Source: Planctomycetota bacterium (lineage in GTDB: Bacteria > Planctomycetota > Phycisphaerae > UBA1845). From it: a stretch of DNA of 64,000 nt. Positions 18,012 to 25,971 of the stretch are shown here, piece after piece (position 1 is the first letter of the stretch; every line of letters begins with the position of its first letter). The notes under the pieces are model-generated. The model worked only from the letters and a program-made list of their open reading frames with translations. It did no database searches and was not told where the DNA came from. The translations under genes and the position numbers were made by a program. The stretch spans positions 1 to 64,000 of the forward strand of contig JAUWWQ010000002.1 in NCBI GenBank assembly GCA_030616775.1, read 5' to 3'.

Positions 18012-18095
18012 AAACGTCTAAACGTCAAAAGGGAGGCTCAGGCCCTGCAAGATTCCTAGATTTCGACTTTTCGACTTTTCGACGTTTAGACGTTT
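18012..18095. repeat. 15-bp perfect inverted repeat with iterated AAGTCGAAA motif
   Basis: AAACGTCTAAACGTC (18012-18026) pairs perfectly with GACGTTTAGACGTTT (18081-18095). Around it AAAAGTCGAAACG occurs twice in tandem (17983 and 18004) and its complement TTTCGACTTTTCGACTTTTC lies at 18061-18080. It fills the gap between the epimerase and mazG, whose start codon is 7 nt from the right arm. It could terminate transcription, sequester the mazG start, or be a mobile repeat. Confidence 0.6.
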
Positions 18096-18101
18096 GTGGT
18101 G

Positions 18102-18395
18102 ATGACACTCGACGACTTACAGGCTCTGATCGACAAGATGTACAGCGACAAGGATCGCGAGCGGGGCACCGCCGCCACGTTCCTTTGGCTCAGCGAGGAA
18201 ATCGGCGAGCTGGCCGCCGCCCTGCGCGAGGGTACCCAGGAGCAGAAGGAGGCCGAGTTTGCCGACGTGGTGGCCTGGCTGGTCACCCTGGCCAACATCA
18301 ACGACGTGGATCTGACCAAGGCCTTGGAGGCCAAATACGGCAAGGGCTGCCCCGGCTGCGGCCACCTGGTCTGCACCTGCAACGCAAAACCTTGA
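18102..18395 (+). CDS. MazG-like nucleotide pyrophosphohydrolase
   Basis: A short all-alpha NTP pyrophosphohydrolase that would hydrolyse nucleoside triphosphates to monophosphates and pyrophosphate. The metal-binding motif is visible as EEIGELAAAL followed by EFADVVAWLVTLAN (an ExxE...ExxD pattern). An unusual C-terminal tail, GCPGCGHLVCTC, adds four Cys that may bind zinc. The start is the ATG after two GTG codons (GTGGTGATG), which lies immediately behind a large inverted repeat. MazG-type enzymes clean up nucleotide pools and occur in phage-related and stress contexts. Confidence 0.82.
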   Translation: MTLDDLQALIDKMYSDKDRERGTAATFLWLSEEIGELAAALREGTQEQKEAEFADVVAWLVTLANINDVDLTKALEAKYGKGCPGCGHLVCTCNAKP

Positions 18396-18530
18396 AGAAC
18401 CGCGTGTGATCCGCATCAGAGGAAGTGATGGTCCAAACCTTGCCGCTGAAGGACATGGGCCACCCGTCTGCTGTCACCGCAGGCGACCTGCCGAAGGCAC
18501 GGTGCGGACCACCCAATCTTGATGCGCTTG

Positions 18531-18729
18531 TCAGGCTGCTACGTGTTCGAATGAGAAGTGCGGAATATCTGCCCGGTCCTTCGCGTGCTCGACAGTAATT
18601 GCACAGATATTTCCGTCCTTGTCCAGATCAAGAAGCGTGTTCTCATCCAGGTCCTTTGTTTCGGCAACCTTATGTAACCCGGAACTCGATATAGAGCGTG
18701 TCTGTGTCTTGAAAGTATTTTATTTTCAT
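18531..18729 (-). pseudogene. DUF2283-family gene broken by a frameshift
   Basis: The minus strand from ATG 18729 reads MKIKYFQDTDTLYIEFR, the hallmark start of DUF2283 proteins, then hits TAA after CGG GTT ACA. One base further on, the frame resumes with VAETKDLDENTLLDLDKDG and continues to HFSFEHVAA and TGA at 18531. Removing one base near 18672 would restore a normal protein of about 65 residues. GGAG lies 9 nt upstream of the ATG. It follows hepT on the same strand, 49 bp downstream. Either a recent mutation or a sequencing error. Confidence 0.75.
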
Positions 18730-18778
18730 GGCGTAAAGCTCCGATCAAAGAAGGCGTTGTGCACGGTCTGTCCGACTG

Positions 18779-19126
18779 TCAACTCGCACTCTCACGCCGC
18801 AGCATCTCATCAATCTGACGACGCAGGAAGGGTGTTTTGTTCAGCGCAACGTCCCAAATGATATCGTAATCCACTCCGAAGTAACGGTGAACCACCTTAT
18901 CTCTCATTCCCGCCATCGCGCGCCACTCTACATCAGGATAACGTTGCTTCATCTGAGGCGGCACTTTCTTCGCGGCCTCTCCTATGATCTCGATGCTGCG
19001 TACAAACGCTCGCTTTGCTGTCTCATCGTTAAGAAACTGCTCTTGGCTCAAGACATTGGTCTGCTCCGCGAGATACTCTATTTCATCTAGAATATGTCGG
19101 AGATATTCAAGCGGCGACAGAGACAT
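18779..19126 (-). CDS. hepT: HepT-like ribonuclease toxin (DUF86)
   Basis: HEPN-fold toxin of the HepT-MntA type VII toxin-antitoxin system. The key Rx4HxY motif appears as RDKVVHRY around residue 76, with the preceding helix EIIGEAAKKVP typical of the family. At 115 residues it is full length. Its start lies within the end of the nucleotidyltransferase gene (20-bp overlap), so the two proteins are coupled. Known partners AMPylate the HepT tyrosine to silence it; Y83 (in RDKVVHRY) is the expected target here. A broken DUF2283 gene follows. Confidence 0.88.
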   Translation of the reverse strand: MSLSPLEYLRHILDEIEYLAEQTNVLSQEQFLNDETAKRAFVRSIEIIGEAAKKVPPQMKQRYPDVEWRAMAGMRDKVVHRYFGVDYDIIWDVALNKTPFLRRQIDEMLRRESAS

Positions 19127-19424
19127 ACTCCACTTCCTTTAGTATGTAGGGACCTATGTGAGGGCTCAGCGCTTCAGGTGTGAGCAGCTCCACATTGCGC
19201 CCCAGCAGATCTTCCAACAAGAATGAGAGCCGTATGAAATGGTCAAAAGTCTTCTGGCCGGGCTCGAATTCGGCCAGCATATCCACATCACTGTCCGCCC
19301 TCTGCTGACCACGAACAAACGATCCGAATAGTCCCAGCCGTTTCACACCAAGGGCTCGAAGCTGAGTCTGATTCTCGCCCAGGATCCTGACGATCTCTTC
19401 TTTTGTCTGCACGGCGGTAGTCAT
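19107..19424 (-). CDS. mntA: MntA-like minimal nucleotidyltransferase antitoxin
   Basis: Minimal nucleotidyltransferase fold with the motif GSFVRGQQRADSDVD, in which GS-x10-DxD binds nucleotide and metal. This is the antitoxin that AMPylates HepT. ATG 19424 gives 105 residues; a TTG at 19442 is possible. It comes first in a two-gene minus-strand unit and overlaps hepT by 20 bp. The C-terminal EALSPHIGPYILKEVEYV is typical of MntA proteins. Confidence 0.88.
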   Translation of the reverse strand: MTTAVQTKEEIVRILGENQTQLRALGVKRLGLFGSFVRGQQRADSDVDMLAEFEPGQKTFDHFIRLSFLLEDLLGRNVELLTPEALSPHIGPYILKEVEYVSVAA

Positions 19425-19558
19425 CACAGCTATCCACTCCAATTTGTGAATTTCACTTCCGCATCCTTCGTCAGACCCTACCCGGCTTCGTGAGCGTCAT
19501 CTTCCTCTCCTTGAAAGCGCCTACGCGTGAACCGTCCCACCCGCCGTTCATAGGTCTG

Positions 19559-21031
19559 TCACTTTATCTTCCTCGCGGTAAGGAAGGGACCGTCTTGATC
19601 CCACTGCTGCAAATCGCCCTTGCTGTTGATCAGATAATACTCACCATTGCCGCGATCAGGATTGTAGTCAAATCTTCTACCTCGAGGCGAAGATGTTTCA
19701 ACAAGCTCGGCCGTCCCGGCACTGCCATCCGTGTACTTGTTTTCCATAAACAGCTTTCCGTCCTTCCGAAATATTGTGATCCTGTTAGCGAACCCCCTTT
19801 CCTGGAGCCAACTGCCGATTATTTCTCGCGACGGATCATTGGGCTGCTGTTTCAGAGCTTGCTCTTGTTCCAGTGTGATGCGGAGAATGCGCACTTCCAA
19901 GCCTGTATTGAAATGGGTCGTGGCCCATGCCCCCGCATCGACCTTCATGTCCGGGAGATAGTATGCGATGAAGGTGCGCTCGTAGGTCCGTGAGTCTTGC
20001 GACTTCAGCTCGAGCGCAAGAGCGTGAAGGGTTTCCTTGGATACTTTCTTGTTCAGCCGGACATCAAGGCTACGCTTGATGCCGGGCACCACGTGGGAGC
20101 TGACGATCGAGTAGGTGACATCTGCAGGGATTCTCGGAGGGGCCACAGGCGCTTCGCGTCTTCTCGGTCGATGAGAGGGCGTTTGCGCCGGGACCCTCGA
20201 TTCGCGTTCGCGAATGAAATCCTCCAATTCTTTGAGACTATCCACATACGCAGATTTTGATTGGCGGTACTCCTCTTCTTTCGCGAACGCCACATCGTGA
20301 AACATGGAACGAACATCGCCGAGCGGGACGGCGAGATAAAGGCGCGCTTCTAAGCTCTCGATGTTATCAACACACTTTTGAAACGCCTCTAAGTCGGATC
20401 GGAATTGGCGGGCAAACGCGCGCCATTCTCGAAAGTCCGCAAGGTTGTTCTGGTCGTCCAACAATCGTTTGCTCTTGGTTTTCTTTAATCGAGAGAACAG
20501 TTCTTTGATCTGTGTGGTGAGATCCCCATACTGTTCCAAGTCGTTTTTCAATCGTGCCGTCTGGGTTTCGGCGGCGTCCTCACCGCCAACGGAGAACTTC
20601 TTTTCGGCGTTGACGGTGTTTCCGAAGGTGCCCTTGTCAGCCAGTGGACCTTTGAGATTCTGACCGCTGTCGCCGATTACTCGGCGAACGGCTTCTGGCT
20701 GATAGCGTGCATATGGCATTGTCACGCTTGCAAGGTATTGTCCGTCTTTGAGGCCCGAAAGCGGACCGAGGAGTTCGGATTCGTATGTGCCGTCAGACAG
20801 GACCTTGGCCTTGGTCTGACAGGGTGGTTCCCACCTCAGTTCATCCTGAACGCTAATCATCAGGAACGTATCGGGCGGTAGATTAGTCTTCCCACGGACG
20901 ATCACGCGCCTGTTAGTTTGGATTTCGGGTTGCACCGATAGCGAAACCACGCGTTCTTGGGCCAAGCAGTCGCGGTGCAGTGCAAGCAGGATCGAGAAAC
21001 CGGCAGCAGTCGTTGCAACATGTCTGATCAT
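19559..21031 (-). CDS. exported protein of unknown function with coiled-coil centre
   Basis: Start MIRHVATTAAGFSILLALHR followed by a likely cleavage site (CLAQE), so the protein is secreted or periplasmic. Residues 30-110 look like a beta-sandwich (VSLSVQPEIQTNRRVIVRGK). The centre (about 130-270) is charged and helical (QTARLKNDLEQYGDLTTQIK), followed by a Pro/Arg-rich linker (SHRPRRREAPVAPPRIP). The C-terminal 180 residues include ELKSQDSRTYERTFIAYYLP and TTHFNTGLEVRI, a pattern seen in other planctomycete proteins of unknown role. I do not recognise a named domain. A lone gene between two toxin-antitoxin modules. Confidence 0.68.
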   Translation of the reverse strand: MIRHVATTAAGFSILLALHRDCLAQERVVSLSVQPEIQTNRRVIVRGKTNLPPDTFLMISVQDELRWEPPCQTKAKVLSDGTYESELLGPLSGLKDGQYLASVTMPYARYQPEAVRRVIGDSGQNLKGPLADKGTFGNTVNAEKKFSVGGEDAAETQTARLKNDLEQYGDLTTQIKELFSRLKKTKSKRLLDDQNNLADFREWRAFARQFRSDLEAFQKCVDNIESLEARLYLAVPLGDVRSMFHDVAFAKEEEYRQSKSAYVDSLKELEDFIRERESRVPAQTPSHRPRRREAPVAPPRIPADVTYSIVSSHVVPGIKRSLDVRLNKKVSKETLHALALELKSQDSRTYERTFIAYYLPDMKVDAGAWATTHFNTGLEVRILRITLEQEQALKQQPNDPSREIIGSWLQERGFANRITIFRKDGKLFMENKYTDGSAGTAELVETSSPRGRRFDYNPDRGNGEYYLINSKGDLQQWDQDGPFLTARKIK

Positions 21032-21101
21032 GGCAAGGTACTCACATTTGTGGCATAACAATGCTTATATTGGTCCGCATAACACCCTCTGGAACACGGG
21101 C

Positions 21102-21221
21102 GGGTGGCCCAAGTCTTCAGACTCGGGGGCTCGATTCGATCGGGACACGAAGGTGAGCAATCAGCCTGACCTCGCGCCCGGAAGCAATCTTTCCGGCAGG
21201 TCCACACGACCTGGGCCACCC
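21102..21221 (+). repeat. left copy of a direct repeat flanking hicBA, with terminal inverted repeats
   Basis: A 120-bp unit bounded by a perfect 10-bp inverted repeat, GGGTGGCCCA (21102-21111) and TGGGCCACCC (21212-21221). Its first 40 bases are nearly repeated at 21744 (shared CTTCAGACT and GGGGCTCGATTCGATCGG). The second copy has the same orientation. No coding potential is visible. Confidence 0.65.
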
Positions 21222-21263
21222 GGCCCCGCGTCACAATTAAGCCGCCGAAGGCCGATCTCGCGA

Positions 21264-21485
21264 TCACAGCAGGGCGACGAACTCATCAACAGTCATGCCC
21301 GCCGAGCGGATCAACGCTCGAAGCGTGCCTGGCGCAATTTCGCGGTGTTGGGGAACCGATAAACTGACGTTGCATCCCGGTTTGAGCATCACCACATGGC
21401 TACCACGCTGGCGATCCTGCCTCCATCCGGCTTTTTCAAACGCGCGCACTACTTTCGCGCCAGAAATCACCGGTAGCTGAGTCAT
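21264..21485 (-). CDS. hicA: HicA-type mRNA interferase toxin
   Basis: A 73-residue double-stranded RNA-binding-like toxin that cleaves mRNA. The family pattern is clear: SGAKVVRAFEKAGWR, then RGSHVVM with the catalytic histidine in GSH, then SVPQHREIAPGTLRALIRSA. Its ATG overlaps the hicB stop by one base (TGATG), so it is translationally coupled to the antitoxin. The order is antitoxin first, then toxin. Both genes lie between two direct repeats. Confidence 0.92.
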   Translation of the reverse strand: MTQLPVISGAKVVRAFEKAGWRQDRQRGSHVVMLKPGCNVSLSVPQHREIAPGTLRALIRSAGMTVDEFVALL

Positions 21486-21691
21486 CAGGCTTTAACCTCG
21501 ACCTCCCGGGTAGCCACGGTGAGCGGCATTCCGTTGGCGGCCCGTGCTTCCAGGCACGCCTCGATGGCCTCGCGAATATTGGCCAGAGCTTCGGCCTCCG
21601 TCTTTCCTTGCGAGACACAGCCCGGAATCGCGGGACACTCCGCGACGATCATGCCGGTTTCATCACGGTCAAGATTGACGATGAATTTCAT
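21485..21691 (-). CDS. hicB: HicB-type antitoxin
   Basis: A 68-residue HicB protein with the partial RNase H-like fold: MKFIVNLDRDETGMIVAECP then IPGCVSQGKTEAEALANI and a helical tail EAIEACLEARAANG. It neutralises HicA. The C-terminus is short and shows no obvious DNA-binding domain. GGGAGGCGG lies about 8 nt upstream of ATG 21691. First gene of the pair. Confidence 0.92.
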   Translation of the reverse strand: MKFIVNLDRDETGMIVAECPAIPGCVSQGKTEAEALANIREAIEACLEARAANGMPLTVATREVEVKA

Positions 21692-21743
21692 GGATTACCG
21701 CCTCCCGCTGATTCTATGCCAGGTGGTCCGTCTCGTCGAGGAT

Positions 21744-21860
21744 GGGTGGCCCAGCTCTTCAGACTTGGGGGCTCGATTCGATCGGAGACCTCCTTTCATA
21801 CTACGCCGCCGCACCATCAGAAGCAATCATTCCCCCGGATCCACAGGACCTGGGCACGCG
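21744..21860 (+). repeat. right copy of the direct repeat flanking hicBA
   Basis: Begins with the same GGGTGGCCCA, continues with CTTCAGACTtGGGGGCTCG and ATTCGATCGG, and later shares AGAAGCAATC, CCGG and GACCTGGGC with the left copy. The right end is degenerate (TGGGCACGCG instead of TGGGCCACCC). The two copies are 642 bp apart, start to start, and enclose only hicBA. Confidence 0.6.
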
Positions 21861-21947
21861 GGACCCTTGGTCGCCCATCATCCGATGTCACAGCACGGCC
21901 ATGACGGTGTTGCTGGATTGGCCCTGACCGGCTTTGTTGACGGCGGA

Positions 21948-22014
21948 TGGCATGGGCAAGCGGCAGCTTGCCCGTGCAAACGGCTCTCACGGGCAAACAA
22001 GTTTGCCCATGCCA
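21948..22014. repeat. REP-doublet-like element A (two hairpins in an outer inverted repeat)
   Basis: Outer arms TGGCATGGGCAA (21948-21959) and TTGCCCATGCCA (22003-22014) are perfect. Inside are two hairpins, GGGCAAGC ggca GCTTGCCC (21954-21973) and GGGCAAAC aa GTTTGCCC (21991-22008). The same layout with different bases recurs at 37084 and 41583. Confidence 0.65.
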
Positions 22015-22146
22015 CTCGAATTGGCATGCACCCGTCCGGGCGCACTGGAATCCACCGTCTTGCCCTACCATCCTGCTAACCGGGCGGGTATCATATCGAG
22101 CCGGGCCGTTACGCCTATGCCGACTTCGAGATAAGATGAGGGCGAG

Positions 22147-23760
22147 ATGGTCGAGCTGATCATTACACTCTCCGACGGGCGCGAGATCCGGCGCGCTCTT
22201 GGGGCTCGTCCCATAGTCATCGGCCGGGACAGCAGTTGCGAGATCCCTCTTGACGACCCCAGCGCCTCGCGGCGTCACGCCCGGTTCGCACCGACAGCTC
22301 ACGGCTACCTGGTCGAGGACCTGGGCAGCAAGAACGGAACGCTGGTCAACGGTGACACCTGTACCTCCAAGCTTCTGAAGAACGGTGATCAGGTTCAGAT
22401 CGGATCCACCGTGGCTGTTTACACCGAGTCGGCGGGATCGACGGCCGGCTCCGTCGTGATCGCGGAGGACGCGACCGTAAGCCACGCCACCCGCTACATC
22501 AGCCGGGAGAGGCGACTGACCCTCTCGCAACAGCGCCTGCAAATGATCTATGAACTCAGCGAGCGGCTCACCACGCTGCAAAGCCGGGACAGCCTGCTCG
22601 AAAACGCGATGGACATCTGCTTCGAGACCTTGAGTTTTGAACGTGGGGCTATCGGCGTACGCCGGCGCGTCCCACACGGGCTTGACTGGCCTGTGGTGCG
22701 CAACTTGCGCGGTGCGGAAGGCGAACTGACCATCAGCCGCACGCTGCTGGTCCGGGCTCTCGAGCATGGCGAGCGGGCCATCTTCAACGAAGACGATACC
22801 GCCACGACCGATCCTACCGTGAGCATGGTGCAACATGGAATCCGCTCGGCGATGTGTGTACCCCTGATCCATCAGGATGAAATCCTGGGAGTAATATATG
22901 GCGATCAGGTCAGCACCTCAGCCTCGTATACGGGCGAAGACATCGACTTCCTAGCCGGGATCGCTCAGCAAGTCAGCATCGGGCTGGTCAACTGCCGGCT
23001 TGCCGAAGACCACCAGCAGATGATTCGTCTCAATCACGACATCGACCTGGCTCGCACGATTCAGACTGAGTTGTTCCCCACCGACTTGCCGGACCGTCCG
23101 GAACTGAAGATTGCCGCACTTAATGAGCCTGGCGACCGCGTCAGCGGGGACTATTACGACGTGATCGAGACCAAGGACGGCCGTGTCTGGTGCATCATGG
23201 CTGATGTAACCGGTGAGGGAGTTGCGGCGGCGTTGCTTATGGCCAATCTGCAAGCGGCTGTCCGCGTGACCATTGAAGAGACTGACGATCCCGGAATGCT
23301 CCTTCGGCGCTGGAACCAGGTGATCTGGCGCAATACCGACTCCTCCAAGTTCATCACCTGCTTGCTGGCCCTTCTCGATCCGAAATCCCACCGAATCCAC
23401 TTTGCCAGCGCCGGACACCATCTCCCGCTGATCATTCGGGCCTCGCAGCCCCATCCGGAAAGGTTGACCGGCGAGGCGGGGTATCCCCTGGGCATCATGG
23501 AAGAGGTGGAGTACCCGACGACGGCAGCCGAGCTCGGCCCCGAGCCATTTGCACTCTTTTGCTACACCGACGGGGTCATCGAAGCCATGAACAACGACCG
23601 CCAGCAGTTTGGGGCCGATCGCTTGCTTCAAACGCTGAGCGGCGTTGGCCAGCTCAACCCGCATCCATTGGTGAAACACGTCCGCGAGCATGTCACGGGC
23701 TTCGTCGCAGGTGCCAAGCAGAGCGACGACATTACCATGCTGGCAGCACTGGTGAGCTAA
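22147..23760 (+). CDS. FHA-GAF-PP2C (SpoIIE/RsbU-type) serine/threonine phosphatase
   Basis: A cytoplasmic signalling phosphatase. Residues 1-95 form an FHA domain that binds phosphothreonine (RPIVIGRDSSCEIPLDD, ASRRHARF, LGSKNGTLVNG). Residues 130-280 form a GAF-type sensor (RGAIGVRRR, SAMCVPLIHQDEILGVIYGD). Residues 300-537 form a PPM phosphatase of the RsbU/SpoIIE group, with metal-binding Asp residues in SGDYYDVI, MADVTGEGVAAALLMA, CYTDGVIEA and QSDDITMLA. It probably dephosphorylates an anti-sigma antagonist or another partner of the cell's Ser/Thr kinases. ATG 22147 has GAGGGCGAG upstream. Confidence 0.9.
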   Translation: MVELIITLSDGREIRRALGARPIVIGRDSSCEIPLDDPSASRRHARFAPTAHGYLVEDLGSKNGTLVNGDTCTSKLLKNGDQVQIGSTVAVYTESAGSTAGSVVIAEDATVSHATRYISRERRLTLSQQRLQMIYELSERLTTLQSRDSLLENAMDICFETLSFERGAIGVRRRVPHGLDWPVVRNLRGAEGELTISRTLLVRALEHGERAIFNEDDTATTDPTVSMVQHGIRSAMCVPLIHQDEILGVIYGDQVSTSASYTGEDIDFLAGIAQQVSIGLVNCRLAEDHQQMIRLNHDIDLARTIQTELFPTDLPDRPELKIAALNEPGDRVSGDYYDVIETKDGRVWCIMADVTGEGVAAALLMANLQAAVRVTIEETDDPGMLLRRWNQVIWRNTDSSKFITCLLALLDPKSHRIHFASAGHHLPLIIRASQPHPERLTGEAGYPLGIMEEVEYPTTAAELGPEPFALFCYTDGVIEAMNNDRQQFGADRLLQTLSGVGQLNPHPLVKHVREHVTGFVAGAKQSDDITMLAALVS

Positions 23761-23967
23761 ACTGGGGCCAACCGCCGACCACACTTGTCACCCCGTCTTC
23801 GGCATCGCATTCTGTTATCGGACAAATGTGCACGACCACCTGTTCTGCTGCCGCCAAGCAAAAGAGCGCACGCTACTGTGCCGATAACTACACGGACGCT
23901 TCGCCGCGTCTGCTCGGATGAACACAGGGTCCGCTCAGTGGGCCAATCGAAAAGGGAACAGCAATCC

Positions 23968-23984
23968 GGTCCGCATGGCGGACC
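23968..23984. promoter_or_regulatory. 7-bp hairpin before the FG-GAP lipoprotein gene
   Basis: GGTCCGC atg GCGGACC is perfect with a 3-nt loop and ends 18 nt before the ATG at 24003, just before a GAGGGAA ribosome-binding site. It could affect translation initiation; no T-run follows, so a terminator is unlikely. Confidence 0.35.
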
Positions 23985-24002
23985 TTACCGAGGGAATGGT
24001 CC

Positions 24003-25625
24003 ATGAACTCTTGGCTACATAAACCCATGAAACCCTTGGGACCTCTGGCGCTGGCAACGATATCGATCACGACTGGGCTGGCGGCTTTGGCCGGCTGCCT
24101 GGGTGATTACACCAATCTCGTTGGCGGCGGCGGTGCCGGTGACTTTCTCGCCACAGGCCGGACGTTGAGCTCCTTCACCGCAATTCAGGTCGATCCACGA
24201 AGTGAAGACTCCGCCGGGCCGCAGTTTGTCGTGGCTGACGACCTTAACGGTGACGGTCTGATGGACCTGGTCTCGGCGTGGAACGAAACGCAACCCGTTC
24301 AGATTCACCTGCAGCGGCGTACCTCGTCCGGGGGTATGAGCTTTGAGACGGTGACGCTCGCCGGGAACATCCCCGTCGTGTCGGTCGCTGGGTTGGTGGT
24401 GGCCGACTTCGATCAAGACGGTCGGTTGGACATTGCCGTGCTGATCAAGGAGACGTTGCTCACCGGTGCAGGCTGTCTGGGGCCTGGCCTAGCCGACGGG
24501 GATGCCTCACACAACAAGGGGGTTATCCTGATGTACTTCCCGCCGGACGATCCAGAGCAAATTAACCAGGCGCTTGCCTGGCAGGACCGGCATGTGAAGT
24601 CCTCATTCCTGCTGGGGACGAAGGGAAGCTCGGCCCCTCCGGAACAGTATGGTTTCACCAGCATGGCCATCGGCGACATGGACGGCGACGGCGATATGGA
24701 CATCGTGGTTGCGTGGAACCCAGCCTGCAACGAGCCGCCCGAAGTGCTGTTGTTCACCAACGACGGTCCCGGTTCCGTACGGAGCGGGGTCTGGCCCGTC
24801 CAGGCGATTCCGGACCCATTCCAGTGCACCACCGTTGTCCAACCCGAGATGTGCGTGCCGATTAAGGATGTCGCCTTGGGCGACATCGATCGCGACGGCG
24901 ATCTGGACATCGTCGTTACCTTCCCCGAGGCGGGGTCGATGAACGTCAGGTGGTACCGAAACCCGACGCTCCCGGCGCTTGACCAGGACGGTCTCTGCTA
25001 CCTTCACGACGGCTCTTGGAATGTCGGTACGGTCGGTCAGGTTGAGCCCCGCGCGGGTTTCACCCGGATCGGCGACGCGGATATCATTCGCCTGGGCGAC
25101 ATCGATCAGGACGGCATCGTCGATGTCGTGGTGCGATCGACGGGTGGCCGGGTGATCCAATGGCTCAAGGGACCGGAGTGTCCAACGACGCCTACCGCGC
25201 CGGACCTGACGGATCCTTTCCGCAATATCCCCTGGCAGATCTACACCTTGGCGGAGTTTACTGAACGGTCGCCCGAAGCACTGGCCCTTGGCGATCTGAA
25301 CTCCGACGGGCAGCTTGAAGTCATCGCCTCAGCCAGTGGTGGCTTGGCCTGGTTCGACTCCCAGGCGGCGCCCAGTGTGTATGACCAGTGGATCGAGAAC
25401 CTGATTATCGACGACCAAGCACCGGGCAGCTCGGGTGGCAGCCTGGCCACCACCGATCCTAACGTAGAACCTCAAGAGAATGCCGGGATGACGTTCATCA
25501 ACTCGATTGTGGTTGTTGATCTGGACGGCGACGGGGCAAACGACTTGGTGGCGACACTCGACCGCAGCGGGTTGAGTGGCCTGACCAACGACGCCTTAGC
25601 GTGGTTCCGCAACACCAATCCCTAG
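24003..25625 (+). CDS. FG-GAP/VCBS-repeat lipoprotein
   Basis: Signal peptide ending in a lipobox (GLAALAGC, Cys at residue 32) places it in the envelope. The 500-residue mature part is a beta-propeller built from FG-GAP/VCBS repeats with calcium-binding loops: VADDLNGDGLMDLVS, VADFDQDGRLDIAVL, IGDMDGDGDMDIVV, LGDIDRDGDLDIVV, LGDIDQDGIVDVVV and VVDLDGDGANDLVA. Such propellers bind ligands or cell-surface partners. No catalytic module is present. It stands alone between two signalling genes. Confidence 0.9.
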   Translation: MNSWLHKPMKPLGPLALATISITTGLAALAGCLGDYTNLVGGGGAGDFLATGRTLSSFTAIQVDPRSEDSAGPQFVVADDLNGDGLMDLVSAWNETQPVQIHLQRRTSSGGMSFETVTLAGNIPVVSVAGLVVADFDQDGRLDIAVLIKETLLTGAGCLGPGLADGDASHNKGVILMYFPPDDPEQINQALAWQDRHVKSSFLLGTKGSSAPPEQYGFTSMAIGDMDGDGDMDIVVAWNPACNEPPEVLLFTNDGPGSVRSGVWPVQAIPDPFQCTTVVQPEMCVPIKDVALGDIDRDGDLDIVVTFPEAGSMNVRWYRNPTLPALDQDGLCYLHDGSWNVGTVGQVEPRAGFTRIGDADIIRLGDIDQDGIVDVVVRSTGGRVIQWLKGPECPTTPTAPDLTDPFRNIPWQIYTLAEFTERSPEALALGDLNSDGQLEVIASASGGLAWFDSQAAPSVYDQWIENLIIDDQAPGSSGGSLATTDPNVEPQENAGMTFINSIVVVDLDGDGANDLVATLDRSGLSGLTNDALAWFRNTNP

Positions 25626-25701
25626 GCTCGCTAACCGAATCGTACGTGAAGTAGCATCGAGTAACGGTTGTGCCGGTTAAGGTCCGGTTGCCGGCTGCTT
25701 C

Positions 25702-25971
25702 TTGCGTAGCGCCGCCTTCGCTAAAGGGCACCACCGTGACTTGGCCATGTGCGTGGAAGATGTCGACAAAGTCTTCCAGCAGGCGATCGACGCGGATGCG
25801 ACAGTCTCAATGCCGGTCGCGTACATGTTCTGGGGCGACCGGTACGGCAAGGTAACCGACCCGTTCGAGCATGAGTGGGGAATCGCTACACATAATCAGG
25901 ATCTGGCACCGGAGCAGATTGCGGAGAATGCGAAGGAGTTCTTCGCTAATATGGATAAATGCCAGAGCTAA
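25702..25971 (+). pseudogene. C-terminal remnant of a VOC (glyoxalase/PhnB-like) protein
   Basis: The frame encodes CVEDVDKVFQQAIDADATVS followed by MFWGDRYGKVTDPFEHEWGI and ATHNQDLAPEQI, which is the C-terminal half of PhnB-like VOC proteins. The N-terminal half is absent; the frame before residue 15 (TTG start at 25702) looks random and no ribosome-binding site exists. I therefore treat it as a truncated relic; a short functional protein is unlikely because the fold needs both halves. Confidence 0.65.

Noticed and set aside
21817-22872. Minus-strand open frame overlapping the FHA phosphatase start
   Set aside because: No recognisable pattern; the plus strand is the FHA-GAF gene.
25655-25700. 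Integron attC site near the VOC remnant
   Set aside because: The GTTAAGG-like bases do not fit the GTTRRRY core and there is no paired inverse core.
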